64,000 nucleotides of DNA from Simmondsia chinensis (taxonomy: Eukaryota; Streptophyta; Magnoliopsida; Caryophyllales; Simmondsiaceae), in contig JAGTTD010000007.1 of the NCBI GenBank assembly GCA_018398585.1, forward strand, positions 34,376,911-34,440,910. The letters run 5' to 3'. Of the stretch, positions 54,368-64,000 are shown one piece after another (within the stretch, counting starts at the first letter, position 1; every line of letters begins with the position of its first letter). Below the pieces are notes generated by a model. The model was not told the origin of the DNA and made no database searches. It was given only the letters and a program-made list of their open reading frames with translations. A program made the translations under genes and the position numbers.

Positions 54368-55960
54368 ATATTATTAGAACATATCTAATCCTAAAATTAA
54401 CTCTCCCCTCTTCCCCCAAAGAAACCCTAAAAATATCTAGTGCTAGCGACATAGCCTTTCCGCCGCCTCTCTACAAGTGGCGCTTGCCCCTCATCGGTGT
54501 TCCTCTTGTTGGTGCTCAACTCCCTTGGTTCTGGTGATATCAATGGCTACCACTAGGTCTTCCTCTACCCCCACCTCAATCGTCTCCTCCTCATTTTAGT
54601 ATATTACTCTTCTATGTATGATATGCCAGCAACCCTTTGAATCTCAACTAAACCCAATTTTCATATGTACTTCTAAGTATCCTTCTATAGGTGCTGGATT
54701 TGTCTCTCCATTCACCGTTGACACCAATATCAACACAGGTTTTAGTACCGGCACCGGTATCCCTATTCCGTCATCCTATTCCCCCCCTCTCTACACCTCT
54801 CTCCACTTCCACAATAACGGGTTTTATCATTATTAAACTTGAGTCTCCCACAGATTACACTGCCTGGCGTGAACAAATTTCAATGATACTTTGGACAAAT
54901 TGTGTCATGGACTTGTTGACGGTACCATCCCTCCCAAAAAAAAAAACAAATTATAAGACATAATGATGGTATTAATTCTGACCACATAGCTTGGTCCTAC
55001 AGCGATCAAAACATATGTTCCTATATCTTTGCTTCTCATGTCAGATCTTTTCTTAATGATGTGATTTATCATCCTACCTCCAAGTATATATGGGATGCCC
55101 TTGCTAAATGATTCGGAGACCACTCACTAGCCTAGGAATTCGACCCCCTGATCTCAATTAACAAACCTTCATAATAAAAATAAAACAAGGATGCCTACTC
55201 GACTGAACTTAAAGCCATAGCTGATAACTTAACTGCCATAGACTCACCAATATCCAACCGGGAGTTGATGCACTATGCTCTTTTTGGACTACCACTGGAA
55301 TATGGTCCTTTCAACACCTTTATAAGCGTGGAACCTCACGTTTGAGGAACTCAAGATTTCTCTAATTGATGAAGAAGCTGCTCTTGGACACCTCCAAGGG
55401 CACTCTACCTCAGAGCAGGGTCACACATTGGTCACTACTAGTAACTCTCAGGATACACCAGTGGTTGACGTGGTCATGGTGGTCGTGGACGTGGGGGTCG
55501 AGGATGCAACTCCAAAGATAATGGTGGACGTGCAAATCGACACAATGGCCGCGGTTATCAGCAAAAAACATCAGTTGCCACCCATGGGTGATCCCCTCCC
55601 TTACGGTTCGATTATGCCTGGGACCGAAGGACACCTTTTGCAGTTCTCACATTGGTTACGGTCTGTAGGTACATCTTCTTATCAATCTACTGACAATATT
55701 CTTGGTTTTGGACCTCTTGTTTGTCAGATTTGCTATCAAGCAGGTCGTGCTGCATCCCACTGCCATCATTGCTATGTTCAGACTCACTCCTTGTCAGCCA
55801 TGCCTGTTTCTGATCCTGGTGACAATACATGGTAGCCCAATTGTGGAGCGTCTAATCATATGACTTTCAACTCAGGTATTTTGAAAAATGTGCATTCTTA
55901 TAATGGTTTTAAATCTATTCAAGTTGTCAATTGTTCACTTTTTACTTGTTATGCATGTTG
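54368..55960 (+). mobile_element. Copia gag/protease remnant
   Basis: 54835-55130 gives SPTDYTAWREQISMILWTNC, then SYIFASHVRSFL and STKYIWDALAK: a copia gag with stops and shifts. 55830-55930 gives DNTW-stop-PNCGASNHMT, the copia protease box WxxDSGAS-HMT with Asn in place of the catalytic Asp. No integrase or RT follows. It belongs to the copia whose LTR pieces lie at 46166-46437, 52091-52173 and about 56040-56208. Confidence 0.65.
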
Positions 55961-56039
55961 GCTTCCCTTCTATTCGCACTAGATCTTGAACACTTTCCCT
56001 ACTTAATATTTTACTTGTCCCTAGTCTTACTTATAACTT

Positions 56040-56208
56040 GTTGTCTATTAAGTAACAATTGCAAGTCTAGGATATACTTTATTATCTGTTATTATATCCC
56101 TCATGGACTATATTGTAATTTCCTCTTTTATTACTCTTCTATATAATGATATACCAGCAACCCTATTGGGTATGTTTTCCATTATTATTCTCTCACATAC
56201 CACATGAA
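56040..56208 (+). repeat. Uninterrupted copy of the host copia LTR part
   Basis: tattatatccctcatggact, atattgtaatttcctctttt, gatataccagcaaccctatt, ttattattctctcac. It matches 46410-46437 plus 52091-52173 across both insertion points and so serves as their empty site. Confidence 0.75.
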
Positions 56209-56770
56209 ACCTTAGTTTTTTAGCTAAGATCTCCAAAATGGTTGGGCCCAAACCGAAGCCCAAAAAGTTTTCTTCAATTCATTCTACGCCCCCAGACCCC
56301 TATATAGAGTCAACGAATGCCGGCCAGTCCATTCCGTTTTGAATCTCCATACAAGTAACTTAACACTCATGTCGTTGTGGAATTAATTTAAACCTCTAAT
56401 TTTTTTTTTTTTTTTTTTAATGATGGTCTAAACAATGTCACTTGAATTATTACGAAGCCTTTGTGCTTATGCTTTTTGTGTTTGTTTAGGGAGTTATTTA
56501 CACATATATTCTAAAACAATACAATTGGTTAATTCGTCATTTATTAATACTTCTTCTGATTATGCATGAAATCAATTGATTTTTTATTCTTTTGGATGGA
56601 CAAAGTAATACGAATAATATACGCAACTATTATATGAGTTTTGAATTCTATACTAAAAATTCATCAGAAAATGTAACTATATGCTTATTTTTTTTTCTTA
56701 TTTGCATTATATATCTACCTGTTGAATTCTAGTATGCGCATAATTGTTTTTGTTTTATTTTAATTGTATT
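56209..56770. other. Intergenic, nothing recognised
   Basis: AT-rich, with a T20 run near 56400. No frame, tail or terminal repeat identified. Confidence 0.4.
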
Positions 56771-57640
56771 TATTTTTGATAAATATCGGCAAAGCCGAAG
56801 AACAACACCGGGCCTCGACAAAGGGAGCCCAAACAACTCCGAAAAACGGAGACGGAACAGACAAACCAAATAGAGAAAAGACAACGGGGGAGGGGCAACA
56901 GAAAAAACAGGGCAAAACAACAACAAAACAGGAAAACAACCTAACAAACTACACAACATGAAAAAGAAGACTCGGGAGCAACAAAAAAAAAACACGGACA
57001 AGAAGCAAACCAAAAGCTGGGGAAAAAGGCGCAGCAGAACAGGACCAGCGGAACTGGAAAGAGAAGGAAGAAGAGACCAAAATCACAAAGATTAGAGGGA
57101 GAACAGCACAAATGAATCCAAATCTTAGTCCATTTCAGCAAAGCGTTCAATCATAAGGGATTCATCCCCATAAAAACTCAACCCAAGCAACTTCCCGGTC
57201 TCCCAAGTGCGTTTCCTCTTGAGCAGTTGCTCAGCTGTGAAGCATTTCTTATTCTTGTTTCGAGTCTTTTTCTTTCCTTTGGCCTTGGTCATTTTCTCAG
57301 GCCTCCTCTTCCCACTGTTACCAGGAGACATATGTTTTTTCCAGCGCTTGAGAGCCTTGCGATCCCTTTTAGAAGCACCACCATTAGGTCCCTGGCGCCC
57401 CGGTCTCTCTCTTCTTATCCTTTCCCATGCCTTTGAGGTTTCCGCGATATCTTAAGCCAAATTAACACACAGGTTCATGTCCTCGACATGCCTATGATCT
57501 ATCAATGGTTCAAATCCCGGCGGAAAGGTTGGACCCGACGACTCAGACTCGCAGTCACTATTAGTGTTTGGTATTTGATCTGCTTGAGGTGTGCTCTAAA
57601 TTTGCATCCCATGTGATCTGGTTCCATTGTCCTCAACCCA
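56770..57640 (-). mobile_element. L1-type LINE remnant: ORF1 end joined to 3' untranslated end
   Basis: The minus strand frame 57331-57125 ends ORF1: basic KMTKAKGKKKTRNKNKK, then RTWETGKLLGLSFYGDESLM and ERFAEMD with a stop. The frame can be followed upstream to about 57460 (ETSKAWERIRRERPGRQG). Instead of ORF2, a T/C-rich untranslated stretch follows to 56780, ending in a tttatcaaaaa-type tail. ORF2 is deleted. Confidence 0.6.
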
Positions 57641-57701
57641 AGGCAGAAGCAGTTGCAATCTTACATACGGTCTGTTAACCTGGCACTGTGTAGCAACCAG
57701 T

Positions 57702-58035
57702 TGTTCATGTAATAGAATAAATTAGATTTAGAATTAATTTAGGGTAGTAAATTTTGGTCTTTATTCTCCCATTGGTTTCCTCTTGTAACCGGCCATGGTG
57801 GTGTTATTGACCCCATGAATGCCTTCTTCAATTCTTTATTTTTCTAGATCTAGAATTGCATTGATGTAATTAGCCTAGGATTCTTTTTCGTCTTGCACCT
57901 TTTCATTTGCTTTGATGTAAATTATAAATAGGCTAGTATTGTTGTTAATTCAATCATCAAATATTATTCTCTCATTCCAAGTGTTCTTCATTGTACAAGT
58001 TATATTACTTTCGTTTTTCTACATGGTATCAGAGC
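57702..58035 (+). mobile_element. LTR-like stretch followed by a PBS (TGGTATCAGAGC)
   Basis: Candidate LTR from tgttcatgtaatagaa to ctaca (58023), with taaattataaataggctagt as promoter-like text, directly followed by tggtatcagagc (58024-58035). Then only about 150 bp before a purine tract and the next LTR. The left LTR boundary is a guess. Confidence 0.45.
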
Positions 58036-58538
58036 GGGTTGATGATCCCAATTTCTTGTTTGTCACACCATGTCCTTGTGAAAAGGGGTGCATTTGTGTT
58101 TGGTGCCTCGAGGCCTCTCCAGTATGTTGGATCCAGTTGGATCGGAGAAGGCAAGGGGTGCGTTTGTCGTAAACTCACATGTGAGGGGGAGTGTTGAGGA
58201 CTCCACATGTGAGTCTTGTAGAACTCCACATTGGAGTTGAGAGAAAGAAGAGATTACCTTATAAGCCTTGTAGGTTACTCAACTTAATATCAATTGGTTT
58301 TAGGATAGAACCCCACTTGGGCTTATATGTGGATCTCGTATGTTCCAACCCTATGGGTTGGGCCTAAAAAGGCAAGGTGAAATTTGACATGGTATCAGAG
58401 CTAGATTAGATCCAGGTCATCGCTTGTGTTGTCTAGCCGTGCCTCACTGTAAGCCAAACATCTAGAATTTTTATATTTATTTGTGTTATTTTACGCATCT
58501 TAAAATCAATAACGAAAATTCAAGTAAAGTTTCTGACC

Positions 58539-59356
58539 AAACCGTTGCGCCGGTTCAAGTTTTAGGGGCAGTTCCAGATATGAACTCACCCTATTATCTT
58601 CACCTCTTGGATCATCCCGGGCTTGTTTTCGTGCAAGATATTTTAACTGGCCCAAATTTCCCGGCTTGGAGGCGCTCTATTTTTAAGGTCTTTAAGGCCA
58701 AACATAAAATTGGTTTTCTTGATGGTAGTATCAAGAAACCAGAGGAAAATTCTCCAATTTTTGAAAATTAGAGTACCTGTGATTTGATGGTTTCTTCTTG
58801 GCTATCCAATTCGGTTTCTAAAGAAATCAATGCAAGTATTGCGTATTTTGAATCTACGCGTGACGTTTGGCTAGACTTGAATGAACGTTTTTCCCAAGTA
58901 AATGTACCGTGGGTTTATGAAATTAAGCGTGAGATTTCACACTTAAGACAAGATAATATGTTGATGTTTGACTATTTCACCAAGTTGAGGTCCCTATGGG
59001 ACGAACTTTACACTCTTGTGGCTATTCCCCCTTGTACTTGTGGCTTGGAGCAAGCCTTCGCGGCCATAAGAGACATAGAAATGTTGCTTGATTTGTTGAC
59101 GGGTTTGGACCCTTCCTTTTCTACCATAAGGTCCCAACTCATGAACACCAAGCCACTTCCCAATGTGTCCAATGCTTATGCTATCTTGTGTCAGGAAGAG
59201 AAGCAACACAGTGTCGCCTCAGGTAGCGTTGTTAACCCTAAAGCTACGGCTCTTGTAGTGAAAGGGAATGTTGGAGCGACTGGGGGAGATTTGCCCAATT
59301 TCAATGGGCAAACTCCCAAGCGCAATAATCGGTTGTCTTGTTCTCATTGCAAATGA
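58539..59356 (+). pseudogene. Copia gag
   Basis: Two frames split by a TAG at 58769: LTGPNFPAWRRSIFKVFKAK (gag N-terminal retrotransposon domain) and 58784-59356 with SWLSNSVSKEINASIAY, DVWLDLNERFSQ, LRSLWDEL. The zinc knuckle starts CSHCK and is cut by TGA before its His (GHTKDRC follows in frame). Confidence 0.8.
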
Positions 59357-59589
59357 TAGGGCCACACAAAGGACCGTTGCTACCAGCTCATAGGGCAGCA
59401 GCCGCTGCCACGCAGCCAGTAACCCTGCCGATCGTGCGCCACCAGCAGCCTCTGTTGCTACCGGCGGTGGTTGGTCTAGCAGACCTTCCGCAGTACAACA
59501 GTCCGGTTGTGGGGTTGTAGGCGTCTCAGCATTAGCAGCTGTTCTCTCCACTCTGTGCCGAGGGAAGCTCTCCTTGGGTCGACATGTCA

Positions 59590-60821
59590 GGTCAGGTTTT
59601 GTTTAATTTCGTTTCGATCGTTGATATGGGTGCCTCCGACCAAAGTCAAGCCGGTTAGACTTCCTAATAGGAATTCATTGTCGGTTTCGCACATAGGGCA
59701 TGCCACCATTTCTAGCAACCTCACTCTCGAGAATGTTTTGTGCATTCCCGGTTTTCAGTGCAATCTCCTTTCAGTTAGCAAGTTGACTAGAGATAGTAAT
59801 TGCACATTGACTTTTTATTCAAATTGTTGTGTCATATAGGACCTACCATCAAGGAAGCTGATTGGAGTGGGTCGACAACGAGATGAGCTATACCTTTTGG
59901 AGGGATCGGTCGCACCTTCAGTTACGCATGTGATGGTTCCTGCAGAAAGGTCTTTGTTATGGCATCGTAGAATGGGGCATGTCCCTTTTAATAAATTGTC
60001 GAATATTTTGAATTTGGATTTTGGTACTTCCTTTTATGTTGTTTGTGATTCTTGCCATCTGGCAAAACAGATTCGTTTACCTTTCCCCGTTTCTGTTAGC
60101 AAGACTGGGCAATGTTTTGAATTGATTTATTGTGATATTTAGGGTCCTTATCGTACTTTGTCCATGACTGGTGCTCGTTTCTTTCTTACCATCGTTGACG
60201 ATTATAGCAGGTGTACTTGGGTTTATTTGATGAGAGACAAGTCTCAAACTCATAGAATTCTTATGAATTTTTGCCAAGTTGTACAAACTCAGTACAACAA
60301 GTGCGTAAAGCAAGTAAGGAGTGATAATGGTGCGGAGTTTCATTTTGGTCCTTAGTTTCTATGCAGGGAAAGGGATTCAAGTACAAAATTCATGCACCGA
60401 TACACCGCAACAAAATGGGGTTGTGGAAAGAAAACATAGACATTCTCTTGAGGTAGCTCGGGCTCTTCGGTTTGAAGCGGGTCTTCCTATTCAATTTTGG
60501 CAAGAATGTGTCCTATCTGCGGCCTATTTGATTAATCTCAAGCCAATACAACTATTAGAAAACCAGAGTCTCTATGAGGTATTACTTGGAAAAGCACCCT
60601 CTTTTGGTCATTTACGTGTGTTTGGGTCTTTATGCTATGTTCATCATAAGGATCGTAACAAGGATAAATTTGGTAATCGTGCAAATAAATGTGTTTTCAT
60701 TGGGTATCCACATGGGAAGAAAGGGTATAAGGCTTTTGATTTAGATAACAAGAAAATGATTGTTTCACGTGATGTAGTTTTATATGAAGACATAATTCCT
60801 TATCTTGAGAAGCAAGAGTGA
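59590..60821 (+). pseudogene. Copia protease-integrase region
   Basis: The protease box reads VDMGASD (normally DSGAS). Then SNLTLENVLCIPGFQCNLLS, the integrase zinc part LLWHRRMGH...CDSCHLAK, and the catalytic core with IYCDI, VDDYSRCTWVYLM, RSDNGAEF, then TPQQNGVVERKHRH. The end is the GYPHGKKGYK...DVVLYED domain. Stops at 59836, 60140 and 60353 and a frame change near 60350 break it. Confidence 0.8.
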
Positions 60822-61324
60822 AGGAATGATGATAATGAAATTGATTTAATACGATATGTGGATGACAAAGTGTTTGGGAGGACACAGGTACAGGGGGCAC
60901 CGGTGGTGGCCGAACCACCACCGGATGCAATAGACTTGTCGGTGGCTGTACCACCGACAGGGACTGGTGCTGCAGCACCAGGACAGGGGGCTGACAGCCC
61001 CTAGTAGCGCATGCAGAAGGATGGCTCTGGAAGGCTGGGTCGGGTTCGCTCAATGTCGACAAAGTACCAAGATTATATAGTGGATGTTCCTTTATTTATA
61101 GCCCATCCTCATGCTATCGCTTCTTCAGCCGACTTAGGTACGGTTTATCCTTTGTCAAATTTTGTGTCTAATGCGTGATTCTCTAACTCACATTCATCTT
61201 TGCTTAAAGCCATCACCTCAGGTGATGAGCCACGAAATGTTTCTCAGGCAGTTGAGAGCATAAACATTGGAGAGAGGCTATGTAGAAGGAGATTTCAGCA
61301 CTCGAGCAGAATAAAACATGGACA

Positions 61325-62251
61325 TTGGAGGAGTTACCTCCCGAGAAGCGAGCCATAGACTCCAAGTGGGTCTACAAGATAAAGTATAAGTCAGATGGTA
61401 CCATTGAGCGTCACAAGGCACGGCTGGTTGCCAAGGGTTATACTCAAGTCGAAGGTATCGATTATCATGACATTTTTGCTCCCGTTGCTAAACTTGTCAT
61501 AGTTAGATGAGTTCTTGCAGTTGTGGCTGCTAGGGATTGGGTTATACATCAGTTGGATGTAAACAATGCCTTATTACATGGTGACTTAGATGAGGAAGTC
61601 TATATGAAACTTCCTCAAGGGTTTGAAAAGCAACATCAGGGTAAAGTCTGTCGCTTACGCAGATCCCTTTATGGCCTTAAACAAGCTTTTCGTAACTGGA
61701 ATCAAAAGTTTGTGTCATTCTTGGTTGCCATTGGTTTTACACAATCCAAGTCGGATTACTCTTTGTTTACATATGTTCGTGGGTCGGTCTTCGCTAGTGT
61801 ATTGGTGTATGTTGATTATGTCATCATAACTGGAAATAATGTGAATCACATAGAAAAGTTCAAGTCCAAACTCGATAAACAGTTTGGAATAAAGAACTTA
61901 GAACCAGTTAAATATTTTCTTGGAATAGAGGTTGCTTGTACTAAAGATGGAATAGTTTTGAGTCAAAGAAAATATGCCCTTGACATTTTGAATGAGACGG
62001 GCCTTTTTGGTGCAAAACCTACTTCCACTCCCATAGTTCAAAACCATTGTTTGGTTGATGGGGAAGGGGACCATGTCAAGGATCCGGAACAGTATCGTCG
62101 AATAGTAGGGAGACTCCTGTACCTAACCATTACTCGACCCGACATTTGTTATGCAGTTAAAATCCTTAGTCAGTTTATGCATGATCCCCGAGTATCGCAT
62201 TTAGAAGCGGCCTACCATGTTCTTCGCTATGTCAAGGGAACATCGGGTTAG
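61325..62251 (+). pseudogene. Copia reverse transcriptase with a changed active site
   Basis: Frame with one stop at about 61508: [43 protein letters not shown], then LDVNNALLHGDLDEEVYM, SLYGLKQAFRNW, and VLVYVDYVIITGN. The second Asp of the YVDD box is Tyr, which would abolish polymerase activity. LGIEV and the VGRLLYLTITRPDI segment are intact. A stop at 62249 precedes RNase H. Confidence 0.85.
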
Positions 62252-62355
62252 GGTATTTTTCTACCCCATGCGTGTGATTTATCTCTTCGTGCTTATTGTG
62301 ATGCTGACTGGACAGGTTGCCCTACTTCTAGACGTTCCCCTACAGGTTTTGTGGT

Positions 62356-64000
62356 ACAGGAGCCACGGGGAGCGGTGCGGCAGCTGCTGTGGGTGGCAAC
62401 AAAGGAGGCGGCGGCGGCGGCAGCGGCAGCGGTGGTTGGAAGCCCACGAACGATGAAGACGTGAGCGGAGGAGAAACGACTTGATGAAGCCGGGTCATGG
62501 TATCTTGAGAGAAAGTGCCCAATTGTGCAGATGGAAAATCTGCTTTATCAAAAACAACATGCCTCAAAATAATGACTTTATTAGTAGAAAGATTCAAGCA
62601 TTTATAACCTTTGTGAGCGGGTAGCCCATGAAAACACATAAGGTAGAGCACGGAGCAAGCTTATGAGATGTGGTGGCACTCAGATTCGGATAACTGGCAC
62701 TACCAGAAACCCGAAGATGATCGTAATTAACTTGCTTCTTGTACAAATGTTGAAAGGGGATCTTTTTCTTAATAGAAGTGGACGGTAGAAGGTTGATAAT
62801 ATGAGCTACAACAGCAACTGCTTCAACCCAAAATTACAAAGGCATGCATGCTTGAAACAAGAGGGAACGCATCATGTTACCGATAGTACAATGCATGCGT
62901 TAAGATTTCCCATTCTGTTGGGAGGTGTGAGGGCAGGAAACCCTACTGAGAATGAGCCTTTGCAGAAAAAGACTATTAAAGTCACGGTTGATATATGCAG
63001 TGCTATTATCACATTAAAAATGTTTGATTTCCACACCAAATTGATTCAATGCAAGACTACGAAACTGACCATAGAGGTCAAAGACCTCATATTTGGCACG
63101 CATAGGATAAATCCCCATAAAATAAGAATAATCATCCAATAATGGCAAATAATACTCAAAACCACTGAAATTGATAACAGGTAATGTCCATACATCAGAA
63201 TGAACAATATTGAAAGGACGCGTAGTACTAGTGACAGACTTTTGAAAAGGTAAACATCTATGCTTACCGAGTTGGCAAGCATGACACAAACTGGACTCAG
63301 AAGAACTCGAACAAGAAATAAATTTTTTTTTGACTAAAGTAGACAAGACTGGCTCCCCGGGATGGTCAAGTCGATAATGCCAGAGAGATTATGTGTTTTT
63401 GGAAGCAACTAGGTAAACATGTGGGGAGGATGCCACTTGCTGCCCGGGTTGACCAAGTTGATTGACAGTGTTTGGTTTGGGAACAGCGAAAAGAGGCCCC
63501 GAGCTAGCACAACAAATAATGAGGGACATTGTTTTAGCATTTTTAATGGAGAAACCACCCGAGTCAAATTCTAAAAGGCAACAATTATCTTTACAAAATT
63601 GACGAACAGAGATTAAATTAGTGGAAAGACCAGGAACATAAAGGACATTATTCAAATTGAAGGGAACAACAGGTGTAAGAAGAGAATCAGACCTAATCCC
63701 AACAATCTATAAACAAGCGCCATTACCAACTACTATTTTATCATAGCCATGATAAGGACGAAGAGACCTTAGCAAACTGGGGTTATTAGTCATATGAGAT
63801 GATGCACCACTATCCATTATTTAGGAAAAATCAGTCAAAGGAGTAGAATGAGCAGCGAGAGATTGAAAATTGGTTTGAAGAGACACAAACCCTGAATAGA
63901 AATTAGAACAAGTGGCATAAGTATTAATTGCAGAATGAAAAAGTGGTGGATATAACATATTCTCACCATAAACAGGAGCACTAAAGAAATTAGGAACACC
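62356..64000 (-). mobile_element. Second copia element, minus strand, running off the right edge
   Basis: On the minus strand: protease-side VLYVPGLSTNLISVRQFCKD (63655-63389), integrase zinc part CHACQLGKHRCLPF and core HSDVWTLPV, LLDDYSYFMGIYPM (63346-63014), and the integrase end HGLPAHKGYKCLNL...RHVVFDKADFP (62651-62340). A proline-rich linker follows and RT is absent. Frameshifts occur between these parts. Its end meets the RNase H of the plus-strand copia head-on. Confidence 0.8.

Larger units (their letters stand above)
58192..62355 (+). mobile_element. Ty1/copia retrotransposon, 3' truncated and inactive
   Basis: A short LTR (58192-58389, tgttgaggactccaca ... gaaatttgaca) is preceded by a purine tract (gtgaggggga) and followed by the PBS tggtatcagagc (58390-58401). 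Then come gag, protease, integrase, RT and the start of RNase H in normal copia order. At about 62350, within RNase H (AYCDADWTGCPTSRRSPTGF), it breaks into an oppositely oriented copia. No 3' LTR. Several in-frame stops. Confidence 0.85.

Noticed and set aside
1..64000. CRISPR arrays, bacterial operons, phage or tRNA genes
   Set aside because: The window is plant nuclear DNA; no regularly spaced repeats, and only SINE-embedded tRNA-like sequences were seen.

Overview
Eukaryotic nuclear DNA from a plant, most likely a eudicot. The evidence is an AT-rich background, one 18-exon gene with standard GT-AG introns (one GC-AG), plant-type Ty1/copia, L1-type LINE, hAT-like and Mutator-like elements, plant SINEs, and a small cluster of gametophyte-type prolamin-like genes. 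I cannot name the species from sequence alone.

Layout. 1-870: end of an RRM-domain reading frame on the minus strand (probably ORF1 of an RRM-type L1 LINE) plus its leader. 1850-5040: a decayed minus-strand Ty1/copia element. 5360-6303: a hAT-like element built of subterminal 'aaaccgaacc' motifs. 7618-8778: a 5'-truncated minus-strand LINE with target-site duplications, sitting directly against the 5' leader of the only intact gene. 8844-24138: that gene, a plus-strand plastid-type prolyl-oligopeptidase-family serine hydrolase (731 codons, catalytic triad present). Its introns are packed with SINEs, LINE fragments and MITEs, including a complete 5S rRNA-derived SINE with an 18-bp target duplication in intron 7.

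24590-45470: four plus-strand copies of a secreted six-cysteine prolamin-like (DD11/ECA1-type) gene, each broken by stops or frameshifts, plus two antisense relics of the same family. They lie among LINE remnants, three hAT-like ends or elements, and a Mutator-like MITE that carries a tandem TRIM-type LTR array, which itself carries a second Mutator-like element.

45840-64000: mostly retrotransposon. A copia element is split by a 5.65-kb non-coding LTR element (46438-52090) and by a 2.19-kb solo LTR (52174-54362). Then come an L1 ORF1 remnant, a plus-strand copia with dead catalytic residues (58192-about 62350) and the start of a minus-strand copia that runs off the right edge.

How it fits together. 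The only gene that reads as functional is the hydrolase. The prolamin-like cluster records tandem and head-to-head duplication followed by decay. Its paralogous copies give natural 'empty sites' that date and prove some transposon insertions. The LINE fragments and several SINE-size insertions share one 3' tail, so a LINE/SINE partnership can be read directly from this window.
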